DNA of 64,000 nucleotides from Hysterangium stoloniferum (Eukaryota > Basidiomycota > Agaricomycetes > Hysterangiales > Hysterangiaceae), in contig WHVD01000014.1 of assembly GCA_015178975.1 (NCBI GenBank), positions 868,001 through 932,000 on the forward strand, in the 5' to 3' direction. The notes beneath the pieces are model-generated. The model ran no database searches and was not told the origin of the DNA. It saw nothing but the letters and a program-made list of their open reading frames with translations. The translations under genes and the position numbers were made by a program. Position 1 is the first letter of the stretch. Every line of letters starts with the position of its first letter. This document shows, one piece after another, positions 30,422 through 41,299 of this stretch.

Positions 30422-32379
30422 GGCTGTCTATGGGCACAGTTCTAAGACGCAAGGGCTGGAAGGGAGGATTTTAAGAATATTAACCATATGTTCTTTTAGT
30501 CCAAATGGCAAGCGGTGTGTCCGCAGCAGCGACAGTCATGATATGAAATACATGAATTATGGCACTGTGATGGTGGAGCGGACACACCATCTGACTCTTT
30601 GTCCAATAAAAAATGCAACATATGTTCCAGAGAATTGTGCCAAATTAATTGTTGTAGGGTATGCAAAGCAGACCATGCTCGCATGTTTTCCTGTAGGAAG
30701 TCTGTTGGTGCTGGTTACGTCATCGGGGCTTCGCATTGGAAGTTGAGTTATTGCTTTCGTGGAGAGAAAAAATATTAATTTGCTTGTATTACACGGCTTT
30801 AGAGCTGATTTTACGTTGCGTAGCATTATATCCACGCTTGAACATCCTGGATATAGATAGTCACAATTTGGTATACTCAGTCAATCAGTTGGTCATTATC
30901 ATAATTGAGCCTAGGAGTACCTGTAACTAACTTCTACATATGCTCGAAGCTGTCCTTTTAATAATTGTAGTAAATTTCTGGTACCTACTCTGAGTTTCAT
31001 TTCAACGAAGGGTTTCCCTCCATTAGGTACGACATGTCCGCACCGAGTTTTATTTGGTCATGCCTATTAAGACATTTATCTCTCGCTTTACTCGGTACTT
31101 ATTTTCCGATGCCAGGAATTCCAGCCTTGGGAGAAGAGGATACTGCAAAGGTACTCGTGGGCCTCAATGTCACTTCAGCAGAGCTCAAAAGTACGGCTCT
31201 GCTGTTTCCCAGTCGGTATGTAATAAGAAAAATATCACAAGAAGCATTGCCAATGTAACTGTATCGAATACCCGCTTTGAATCTGAGACTGTGAAGCATC
31301 TTGGAAGGATGAAGCGCGTCAAGCCCACTCTTGTTTGTGGCAAGGATATGGAAAAGCGGGGAAGGCAGTGAATGTTAAGTCGATCCTCTTGATTGGGTAG
31401 AAGTATACATATTAATGGATAATTAATCATAGCAGATATCTGGGAAGTCATCGTTAATAAAGAACGCGTTGCCTGGCAAATTGACTTGCCTTAGTCTCGC
31501 TTCCGTCATTCCATTCGCAGGCAGTTTCGAAAGGTAAAGCGTTGGTCACCTCGATTTATTATTTGCTGACGCGGGTCGTTATGATAGACTTTAACAAGCC
31601 CTGGTGATGGATATGAAAGAAAAGTGTGTTTGCACTGTAGAATTATGGGAATAAGTCTCATTAATAGTCACATGTCCGGGGTTGAAATAACCAAATGTCT
31701 CGACTTCACTCCTCTTTCCGTCAGTGCTCTTACTCCCATATAGTTAAAAACTAAACCGTATGCAATTACCCTACCGCTTGTCACATTAACCGGTCTCGTT
31801 CGTCAGGAGCATCTTTTAGACTGCCCGACCTAACTTTTATTACAGAACAATGAGACAATTTATAGTACCTTCTAAACGAGTCCCCTCGTAAGCACCATAT
31901 TTACAACACCTACATCGATGTATAATCTCAAGTTGTTTGATTGATATGCTACTTTTGTCATTCTATAAGCTTTGTCGGAATATATGCAAGATGACATCAT
32001 TGTCCGTGTCAACAAGGCTCATTCACAGGACTCTACTCATCACAATCATCTTCCTTTCCATCCAAAACTTGAATATTGATTTCCTTCATTCAGGGTTCCA
32101 TTAGACTTCACGTAGACGTATCATCCTGAGAACTCCATTTCTCTTTCCCTTCCCGCTCTAGAGCCTTCCTTCATATTAGGGCCCACCCGCAAGGATCGGG
32201 ATTTTTGGAATATATTTGCCACGTGAGAATATCTAGTGTTAAATGTATATTTTGGGTTACCACCTCATATCTAACAATTGATTTATTGATGCATGATCTG
32301 CCTACTGTCATAGAATGGTATCCTCCATCTACATATGGAGTCCGAAAAGTATGATACCGGATTAAATAAACTTTTTGAA
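30422..32379. other. Non-coding stretch, nothing firmly recognised
   Basis: Upstream region of the dynamin-like gene. Open frames at 31034-31371 have no family motifs and no start or splice support that I trust. Confidence 0.45.
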
Positions 32380-33580
32380 AAATAATCTTCTGCACAGATA
32401 CACTATTGACATCCTTGTGTTAGGCATTTGTGTCCGTGGAGATAAATCAGTGTGCCAGTAGAGAAGACTAAGCAATATTTAGGTGCTAAATGAAGTTTCT
32501 GGGGCAACCCATTAAATAAGCATCTAGGAGCTTATTGCAATTGAGTAGTTACATAGAGTTTTAGTGTGGTTCAAAAAATAACATAACATTTCACAGGGTC
32601 TAACTTTATCAGTAATATTATTACTCTTTCAAAATATTGCCTAATTCCCTATCTTAGAATAGTTGTCTGCACTGCATGTATGTCCTTAATGATTATAAGC
32701 TCCCTCGCACCTCCACACTTGGGCCCCACCATGAGTATCCTTGTAATAATTGTTGATTTCAGGTGTTACAGTTTCTTGTATTAAAATATATGTGTGTTAT
32801 CTCCACATGAATGTGAGACTAATATCTGCCACAGAAGCAGACAGTTAGTTAAATGAGTGATGGGGGAAACAACCCACTAATTTATTATGAATAAGAAAGT
32901 CTCTATAAATTCATAAAGAACAATTGGAATGCTAGACCAGTCAACCCTGCATGGCTGTGCCACATAAAATTAAAATTATCAAATCACAGTACAGGGAGTT
33001 ACACACCCAACTCACATGAAGCATGATCATGAGCTGTAACTCCTCACTCAGTTCCATGAGTGGCAGGTTCATTCTGCATACAAGGATATTGAATGAGTAT
33101 ATTAAAAACCTTGTACTTATGGATCATGGTGTTAAATTTATTCAAACTGAAAAGCCTGAGTGATTCAGCCTGGGTGTGTGTGGTAGCTTCATGGTTTGAA
33201 GAGGAAATATGCAAAGGTATTGGTAAATGCAGTGAGTGGAGTGAATGTTAATATAGTCATGGGGGCACATCAGTAAAGCCATAGTTTCTGCAGATCTATC
33301 TTTCAATATCAAGCAAGGAACTAACAAAACCAGATGAACAAAATTGGGCAGAGTTTCATTTTTTTTTTTTTGGTTCAGTTACCATAGACAGACTTCAATT
33401 CAGATGAACTTTAACATACAACCATGGGCTCAGATGTGCACCAGGATGACTACTGCTCTGGTGAATCCTGTTAGAATGATAGATGGAAGAGACTTGAGTA
33501 CACCAGAGTTTAACTATGGACACATGTGGGTACACAAACTGTAACTAATGTGACACGACACGTCACAACATCTAACAGAC
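32380..33580. repeat. CpG-poor island, probable decayed repeat
   Basis: By eye CG dinucleotides are very scarce here compared with the flanking gene regions, and TG/CA are abundant. One open stretch near 33158-33249 (SDSAWVCVVASWFEEEIC) is isolated between stops. The pattern fits an old, methylated transposon in which CpG mutated to TpG/CpA. No ends or target duplication found. Confidence 0.4.
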
Positions 33581-33815
33581 CTGTTCACCATAAAACAAAT
33601 ATGAATAACCGATGGAAAAAGAATGTGAGCCTGTAGTGCTTTGAGAGCCAGTAGGTTTTACAGATAGCAGGGTTATGCATTCATGTATGCGATTCTCAGA
33701 TAATTTTCATCGTAATCATTATTAAATATATAAATCAGTCTAAATCAACAGCAAAAACATTCTTGTCCTCCACCTCTTCCGAAGTGGTCACATCGCTTGT
33801 GAACGTCCAGCCGAC

Positions 33816-34344
33816 ATGCCGAGTGGTACCAATCGACTGAACCCCTCTGATTGTACACTGTCGGGTGCCCCAGAAGTGTTACCAGTTCCTATGGAACTAA
33901 TAGAGCCCCATCTTCTAGACGGGTACACGAAACTACCACACCCCGAATTGCGACCGGAATCCAAACTCAAAACTGTTATTTTGGAAATATATGCTCAGTC
34001 AACCCTAGTTTACAAGGGACACCAAAGCACGAATGGGACGACAATCAAAATGATAAGAAAAGAAAAGGCACGGATTATATAGTCACAACAGACGGAACCT
34101 GCATCCAAAAGATGTGAACCAACCGGAAACAATATCCTATTTGTGGCTTACCGAAAAGCTCTGCCAGCGATCGAGCAGTGTACCTTTACAGATATCACTG
34201 CGTCCGCAAACAGCGAAAGGCATGCAAAATAACGTCCATGGATAATTCAGCTGGTACTCAAATGAGATTTCAAACAAGGAATTATCCTTTTGTGGAAAAT
34301 GAATCAAATACTGCCGACGATGCAATGCAACTAATCTCACCGTA
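33816..34344 (+). other. Possible small multi-exon gene, structure unresolved
   Basis: Three coding-looking pieces lie close together: MPSGTNRLNPSDCTLSGAPE from 33816, EPTGNNILFVAYRKALPAIE at about 34112, and a stretch starting MDNSAGTQMRFQTRNYPFVE at about 34231 that ends near 34344. I could not join them with convincing GT-AG introns, so this may be a gene, a relic or chance. Confidence 0.25.
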
Positions 34345-34684
34345 ACAAACACTTAAGTGATCAGGCAGCGATATCCAATATCGCTGCCGCATGCATTGAC
34401 GCAACCGTGTGAGGGGTGGATAAGCTATTGAGAGACCGACTTTCAGTTTATAAACTGAAGTATGTCGGTGAAAACTTACCACAGAGCCAGACGGGCTGAT
34501 CAAACATCATTTAGCAATGTAAATAGTTTGAGACCAGATCTGGAATCCGCAGACATAAAACGATCCAAGAAATAAGATCAAAAGCAAAATCAAGACAATA
34601 AAAGAGATGGCATAGTGGCGAGGATAAATAAGACGGTTCACATAACCCATACCAAGAGAAGGTTGGAAACAATGTGGGAGGAAT

Positions 34685-36433
34685 CTAGTTTCCAATCCAC
34701 ATGGCCTTCATCCTTCCAAGAAGTGCGGGATCCGTCTCATACGCAGCAGGGTAAAAGTTGCCTTGGTAGGAGATGGTGGAAACCGCCATCGGTGCTTGCT
34801 GATTCATGCCATCGTCATCCATCTGCAGGTCATCGTTGCCCAGCAAGGAGTCCGAGTCGGAGTTGGAGTCACTGGAGCTTGAATTAGTGTCAGACGATGA
34901 ATAGTCCTCGGGGGACCATACAGCGGGGCGGTGGTAGTTGATATCGGGATCGTCAGATTCATCCTCCGTGGCGGCCCTCCAGGTCTCCCGACGGAGAGCT
35001 TCCAATGGCACGGGAGATGGTCCGTGGTAGAAGCGGACGCGATCTTCAGAGGGCCAGGTGATGGTAGACAGACGATAAGCGAAGGAGGGACCCGTTGCAT
35101 CAAGGGACTAATGACGATAATCAATAGACAGTCATAGATTAGTCTTGATGAAACACACCACTTTAGCACACGCTTTAGCATCGCTTCCCCACCTAGAATC
35201 GACCATCTTGCGACGGGGACATTGGGCGTCCTTACCTTGACGGGGTGGGCGAGACGATGAATTGTAGATAGGGGCGGAAGTGGATGGGTCCTCGGGAAGA
35301 GTAGCGGTGAACGATTCAGAGCGAGAAGTTCGCTTTTGGTAAGGGGTGAACTTCTGACGGACTGGTGTGCTATTTCGTCCAGCGCGCGATGGGGTTTTCC
35401 TAGGGGAGGTATCGTCCGTATTGGGGCGGAGGTAGTTAATATCAGGATATGGACCATTGTCATACTCATCCTCCGTGGTGGCCCTCCAGGTTTCCTGACG
35501 GAGAGCTCCCAACGGCGCGGGAGATGGTCCGTGGTAGAAGCGAACGCGGTTTTCAGAGGGCCAGGTGATGGTAGACAGACGATAAGCGAAAGAGGGACCC
35601 GTTGCGCAAAGGGACTAATGACGATAATCAATGGACAGTCATAGATTAGTCTTATTAAAACACACCACTTTAGCACACGCTTTGGCATCGCTTCCCCACC
35701 TAGAATCGACCATCTTGCGACGGGGACATTTGGCGTCCTTACCTTGACGGGGTGGGTGAGACGATGAATTGTAGGTGGGGGAGGAAGTGGATGGGTCCTC
35801 AGGAAGAGGAGAGGAGAGTGATTCAGAGCGAGAAGCTCGTTTTTGGTAAGGGGCGAACTTCTGACGGACTGGTGTGCTATTTCGTCCAGCGCGGGATGGG
35901 GTTTTCTTAGGGTGGGCGTCGTCCGTGTCGGGGTTAGTATCGCTAATCCTGGGATGGGTTTAGATTGTTAGCATAGCGACGTGGGGGGTGATAAGAATGG
36001 GAAACAGACAGGTTCAGTGTTTTCAACTTAGTGATGCACTGCGACAGAGAACAAAGAGGTAAGATAAATGAGTGTACTGCAATGCCGACTAGCACTTACT
36101 GCATCGATGCAAGACCGAGAAGAAGCGGTTCTGTATATAGCAAGTAGCGTAAGTGATATATATATGGTTAAGGACTTATGAACCTTACAAATCGATGTTC
36201 TCGAACTCGGTGACAAACTGAAGGAGAGCATGAAGGAAAGTATATGAGATGAAATTTGGACGACCTACACTCTCAATCAGAGCCTGATCGATGTTGGGGT
36301 ATTTGATACTGACGTCCTTCACTGCACGCGTCCTGTGGGACAGGCGTAACCCCCCCTCGGGTGAAGAGGTAAGGTGCTGCGAAGGATGGTGAGCAAGAGA
36401 CGACGAAAGTGATCCTATATTAAGGGTAGACAT
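34685..36433 (-). CDS. Unknown protein with an internal ~150-residue tandem duplication
   Basis: Six exons: 36433-36189, 36130-36100, 36038-36010, 35948-35669, 35614-35162 and 35107-34685. Introns of 58, 61, 61, 54 and 54 nt keep frame to give 486 residues. Residues 1-100 include a folded-looking segment (SIKYPNIDQALIESVGRPNF, ISYTFLHALLQFV). The rest is Ser/Pro/Thr-rich and probably disordered. A module is repeated: KTPSRAGRNSTPVRQKF and KMVDSRWGSDAKACAK occur at the end of exons 4 and 5, while ATGPSFAYRLSTITWPSE and RVRFYHGPSP start exons 5 and 6. Exon 5 (151 codons, a multiple of three) is thus a chimera of a first half like exon 6 and a second half like exon 4. The C-terminus is acidic/serine-rich (SSDTNSSSSDSNSDSDS). 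I do not recognise the family; function unknown. The 294-residue minus-strand frame overlapping here is a shadow. Confidence 0.75.
34923..35935. repeat. Tandem duplication, two ~0.5-kb units inside the unknown gene
   Basis: Units are about 34923-35420 and 35421-35935, offset 507 bp through most of their length (498 bp before a 9-nt indel near 34950/35450). Each copy contains the same 54-nt intron and the words agggccaggtgatggtagac and tctagaatcgaccatc-like blocks. Differences are mostly single substitutions. Confidence 0.9.
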
Positions 36434-39184
36434 CTTGAGTGCTTGGGTGTGAGGTTGGTGAAATTGATGGTGGGTGGTGTAAAGACAAAAAGCGCAGTTC
36501 CGTAGACGCCTAACAGCCTTTTATACCCCCAAGGGTCGGAGCCGCCACAATTCCTATTGATGACTATTATTGGCAGCTGATAAGGCAAAAGAAAGCTTCG
36601 GCAAAGGCACCGAAAACTCAGGAGAATAATCATCATATTTGATATTTTTGGAAATTGTTAGGAAATACAACACAAAACAAAACAAAAGGCTGAAAGACTG
36701 CTTTCCAACTTCATGTGACGTCCATCAACCAGTCCTAGTGTCACAGTATCACCCAGTAAAAAGAAAATGGCAGGTAGAGCTTGAGCGCAATAAGCAGAGG
36801 CGATCCCGTGACACAGCGGCGGTCGGTCGGAACATAGTCCACCAAAATGAGAAATCATGCGCAAGAGCTGCATAGGCATTGAGTATGACATCCGAACATA
36901 ATAAGGAAGTTTCAAAAGTTATAAATAAAGTTGGATGTGCCTTGAAAAGAAAAGTATGGCAGTTAGACGTCACGGGATGATTCCCCAGAGGTATCGAAAT
37001 GGAAGAAGGACCCGAACAAAAAACATTTTGAGGAGACGAGAGAATAATTGATTGTGCACGGGTTGTCAATCGCCAGTGGTCACGACACATCGCTGCTGCA
37101 TTGATTTCAAGTGCACTGCTAACTTGCACTTGCTACCTATCGAATGAGAAATTGCCTCTGTAGTATATTGATGGCTAGTGGGTTCTATTTAATAGGCCAG
37201 TACTCATGGAGATTGCCGTCTTCATTACGGTGTTGTATGCCCGGACGTTTGACACTAGGATGACGCGCATTGTGGGCTGAAACTTGATGTCACAGTCAAG
37301 GCTAAGAATTGTATAAACAATGCAACTCCTGGTATACAGCCTAGATTTTGAGATCTCAGTTTCCGCAACCGGGATAAGAGTAGCGACGTAATTCATTGTT
37401 CAGAGGAAGTCAAATGGAATGCTGTGCCCTCCTAGGCTGACTAAGCCCCACCACATTCGGAACGCGTTGCAACGCGATGTTTCTCGCAAAGGTTTGATTT
37501 CCCTCATGCATCTGCTACTTCCCCTATATCTACACCTACTACACACTGGGGAATTTCTCATTAATTGTCATATCTATGCTTTTATTTGAAGTGAACCGGA
37601 AGTCGCTCGCCACTGTAGTTTCATTTGCACTTTGACATCAACTTTTGCTTCAATTGTTATTTCTGGTGGGATGGTATTTCCCAGTAAACAGGACTTTGTC
37701 TAGCTGTTAAATTTATATCATCCTCTTCACATACATATACTTATTCCGGGAAGCAAGAAAACTTCTTTTCACCTGACGCTCAATGAGATATATCATGTCC
37801 TCGAGTCGCTCTTGTGCCATCGTATTGTTTTTCGTCCGCTGGTCATCCCCTCTGTCTAAAGCGGACTTACAGCATTTCACCGCCAGACAACTCTTTCATC
37901 TGTTGTCCCTATTGTTTTAATGTCACGGAAAACTTTAGACAGCAGCCGAAAGTGAGCCGTTCCTTTGCACGCGGAATGTCCATACTGCTACAGATCTTGC
38001 CACTGAGTGGCATGCCTTCAGGATGTGTGCTGTAGTACAATTCCATGGTCATCTGGGACTTTTACGACACCTCAGAAAAGTGGAAAAGCTAGTACGTACC
38101 CTCTAGGAGCCTTTATACTACTCAGGCATCACGGACATTAGGTGAGAGTGCATCACGAACAGACGACATATCGATCCCATGGTTTGACGTTATGCGAGGG
38201 TACGCTCGATATGTATATCGTGACCAGTCTGTTCAGGTCCGAGTCGTCTGCGCGGCAAAGTTCTAAGTAATTTTCAATTTTATCCCTTTTAAATTTATGC
38301 TTATATTTAAATATGCATTAATGCTGAAAAAAATGTATTTCATCTAAATGCGCGACTATCCAGTGGTAAAAATTCGGGTTTAACTTCAAAAAGCGGGATA
38401 ACATCATGATTTCAGCTTGTGCAGCTAGCAGCTACTATGAGAATTTAATAGATGGGACTTCTGAGCTGAGTCAGACAGACTAGAAGATCGGGTCCGACTT
38501 CAGCCTTGGGGGAGCGGTTCGTGCCAGTGAGTATGGATGTCGAATGAAGCATGTAAGGATAAGATAATAACGTAGTGCGAGTAATTACATCACGGACTGG
38601 TGATTCGTCGTCGAAGAGAGCCTCAGCGCAAGATGTCTGTCTATCTAAGTGTTGGGAAAATTTGGCATACATAATGCTGGACTAACGTGAGTATGCTGGG
38701 ACGACTGTTGCATTTTTCATGATGAACCCCAAACCATTAGTCCAACGCACAGGAGGCGAATGTGACACGATATGTTCCAGTGTTTGTCGACGATTTATTT
38801 GTTATCGCCAAGGGTAAAGGCAAACAGAACTGCTGGATATTAATACGAGCTATATAGTCGTAAAATCAAATGCAAGTTGGTGGTGTCTTCAAGTTATTAT
38901 TTAGAAATGTGTGGCTGCATCACAGTCACAAAGTCTGTCGTCTAAGCACTCTAGGAACTCAATCCAGGTGGTGCATGCATTATCGAATGGCAATGAGAAA
39001 AAGCGGGCAGTTCGTGGTGCAGTAGGTGGTAGTGATTGCCATGGCCTCCGTGTTGAAATAAGATCTTAAAGCTCGTGAATCTCAAGCAATAACGAATATA
39101 ATTTCCGTTTGATCCTCTGTGTCTCGTAGGGAAAACGGATAGCGTAAGTACAAGAAATCTATCTACATTCTTCGTGCCAATATA
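36434..39184. other. Non-coding stretch, mostly unrecognised
   Basis: No gene can be built. It includes one copy of a dispersed repeat at about 38095-38400 (listed separately). Short frames at 36639-37129, 37814-38035 and 38445-38672 lack motifs. Confidence 0.45.
38095..38400 (+). repeat. Dispersed repeat, copy 1
   Basis: Starts gtaccctctaggagccttta and shares ordered blocks with 60045-60375: TAGGAG-CTTTATACT-CTCAG, GTCGTCTGC, CCTTTTAAAT, AAATGTATTTC and CTAAATCGC-like words, in the same orientation. Too diverged to define ends or class; an LTR or MITE relic is possible. Confidence 0.55.
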
Positions 39185-39830
39185 ATGCTGCCTGAACAAA
39201 TCCACATCAGTAGAATCATACCAGGATCTGAAATGGAACCACAAGCACTTACCGCAACTACCAAGGAGTCAAAGGGTGATATAAAATTGTGGCATCGTTG
39301 CCTAGGCCACATCAGTGCCAAATCGGTCCTCAAAATGGTTCAAAAGGGAATGGTTAAAGGAATGTCAATTGTAAAAAACAAAACTGATAACTCACCATGC
39401 GACCTGTGTCTCCATGGAAAGCAGACTCGCAAACCCATTCCAAAGGAAGAGGGCGATAAACTACATGATAGTTACCTCGATGAGTCAGACGATGATCAAG
39501 AGGAAGATAACAACTCACATTCTTCAAAATCTATGCAGCCCCCAACAGCATCAGAAAGCCCACAATCAACATCCCCATCTGTGATGCACGAAAATCCACA
39601 ACCGACCCGTCTCTGAAAAGCTCCAATACATGATGATGACAATCATTATTTTGTCACTTCATATGGATCTAAAAATCAAGAGTCAGTGAGCGAAACTCAG
39701 GCAAATGTAGTACGATCAATTCTCAATGAGCCAGAGACATACGAAGAAGTGATCTCTCGACTCGATGCACCAGTGGAAAGCCGCATGTGCAGAAGACATT
39801 CATTGGGTACGCCGTCATGATGGATCCTCG
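39185..39830 (+). pseudogene. Broken copia pol fragment
   Basis: The open frame contains a GAG-pre-integrase domain (LWHRCLGHISAKSVLKMVQK, then CDLCLHGKQTRKP, an HHCC zinc site). It then jumps directly into an acidic, Ser-rich linker (DESDDDQEEDNNSHSSKS) that normally follows the integrase, so the catalytic integrase core is deleted. An in-frame TGA at 39614-39616 interrupts it. The frame continues beyond it with ANVVRSILNEPETYEEVISR, the block before the RT domain, and then degen­erates. Clearly a dead relic and not the same family as the complete copia at 6603. Confidence 0.85.
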
Positions 39831-39915
39831 TTGCGCGAATCGTGACGTCATTACATAAACTCTTGGCATACTCCCACTTGGTTAACCCTTTGTCCTTTTG
39901 CCTTTGGCTTTCGAC

Positions 39916-40959
39916 ATGACTTCATACATTGCTCGCAAGGTAAGTCCATGTTTTTGCTGTCAAGGGATGCCGGCTTAGATATTGTTGTTCTATCAGGCAG
40001 GACTTTCGCTTTTTGAAAGGCATTTAGAAAACTATGCTCCTCAAGATCCACTATATGAAACCTACGTCGACAGCAAAGGGAAGACCAAAAGACGAAAGGT
40101 GACCCATATGTCAATGTATCAATGTTATGATAGGGAATGACGAATCGTCGATAGAGGGAACTACCCCCTGGATTGTCTGCTAGAGATGCAAAGATCCTGC
40201 AGAGTGTAAAGAAGAGAGCGCATCATTTAGACAAAGGGTTCTACGTGTGTGGGATACGTTTTGGTTGGACCTTTATAATCGGTGCGTTTGATGCAGTTCC
40301 CTGTATGTAAGTTCCAACCTTGCGTCTTCAGGAATTATACCCATTGTTGGAGATGTCGCCAATGCAGGCTTGAATCACATATTTGTGATCAAGAAGGCAA
40401 AGAAGGCCGAGTTAGACTCACGTACATCTCATATTTGTAAATTGCTAATGGACGGGTAGAATACCTCGGTGGTTGCTCCGCCGCATGATCCTTAATAATA
40501 TAGTATCTACTGGTATTGGGTAAGTGGTATTTTACCTCTGATTATATGTTTCTTCACTAATGGGGAAACAAGCCTTGTACCGTTTGTAGGAGATGTAGCA
40601 ATGGCTGCTTTTAAAGCCAATTCCCGAAACGCAGCCCTGTTAGAGGAATTCCTGCGTATCCGAGGAGAGGAGTACTTGAAGGTACGTCCGCAGTAGTTTC
40701 AATTTCAGAAATGCTACCCCACGCTCTCAATTAAGGCCACCGCAAATCGTACTGAAAATCCAGTAGTCATCAAGCCTGGCGCTGGCCGCAAACGTGACGA
40801 GATTATCCCAGAAAAGAAACCTGGTACAGGTACCATGTACAAAAGTTTGGTAATAGACAGTAGAAGGTGCGTTAATTGGAGAACTTCACTCACGTAGTCC
40901 CAACATCATTGTCAGCGGCTGATGCCTTTATACCTATCTACCAATGGAACGACCTCTAG
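39916..40959 (+). CDS. DUF4112 family protein, one exon junction out of frame
   Basis: Exons read as 39916-39939, 39997-40098, 40155-40281, 40332-40421, 40460-40519, 40573-40681, 40736-40829 and 40898-40959. The DUF4112 core is clear: AHHLDKGFYVCGIRFGWTFI, IIPIVGDVANAGLNHIFVIK, IPRWLLRRMILNNIVSTGIG and LVPFVGDVAMAAFKANSRNA, with two glycine-rich hydrophobic PxxGD segments that are probably membrane-associated. The function of this fungal family is not known. All joins keep frame except between 40421 and 40460: the only GT-AG intron there would be 38 nt and is one base out of frame with the next DUF4112 segment. This is a real lesion, a sequence error or an unusual splice. The C-terminal tail is basic (KPGAGRKRDEIIPEKKPG). 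The broken copia fragment ends about 85 bp upstream. Confidence 0.75.
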
Positions 40960-41299
40960 TGCGGTGAAGACGAAATATTTTTTTGGATGTTGGGTAGACA
41001 TTCCTGATGGACACGCCAAGGATGCCTTAGCATATTCTCTGCTTGATTCCCATTGACATTCTCATTGTACAACCATACATGTGAACTACTTAAGTATAGT
41101 ATGACATGATATTCCATTAATTCTATTGTATGTAGAGTGGTATGATTCGATACCATGATTTGGGTTGGGGGCTTAACAAACCGTGTTAAACGGTATATGT
41201 TCCTTGTAGCGTATTAAAATGTGTAATATTAGTCGTCGATGCCCTTGGTTGAAGACGACTTCAATCATGAGGGCACTATATTTCCTATCGCCCAGGTCA
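40960..41299. other. Intergenic between convergent genes
   Basis: AT-rich; nothing recognised. The F-box frame may have a last intron starting at GTGAGT near 41333, with its terminal exon here, but no convincing acceptor was found. Confidence 0.4.

Noticed and set aside
34804-35688. 294-codon minus-strand open frame
   Set aside because: It is a shadow frame over the duplicated segment. The frame supported by introns, repeats and a six-exon model totalling an exact multiple of three is different.
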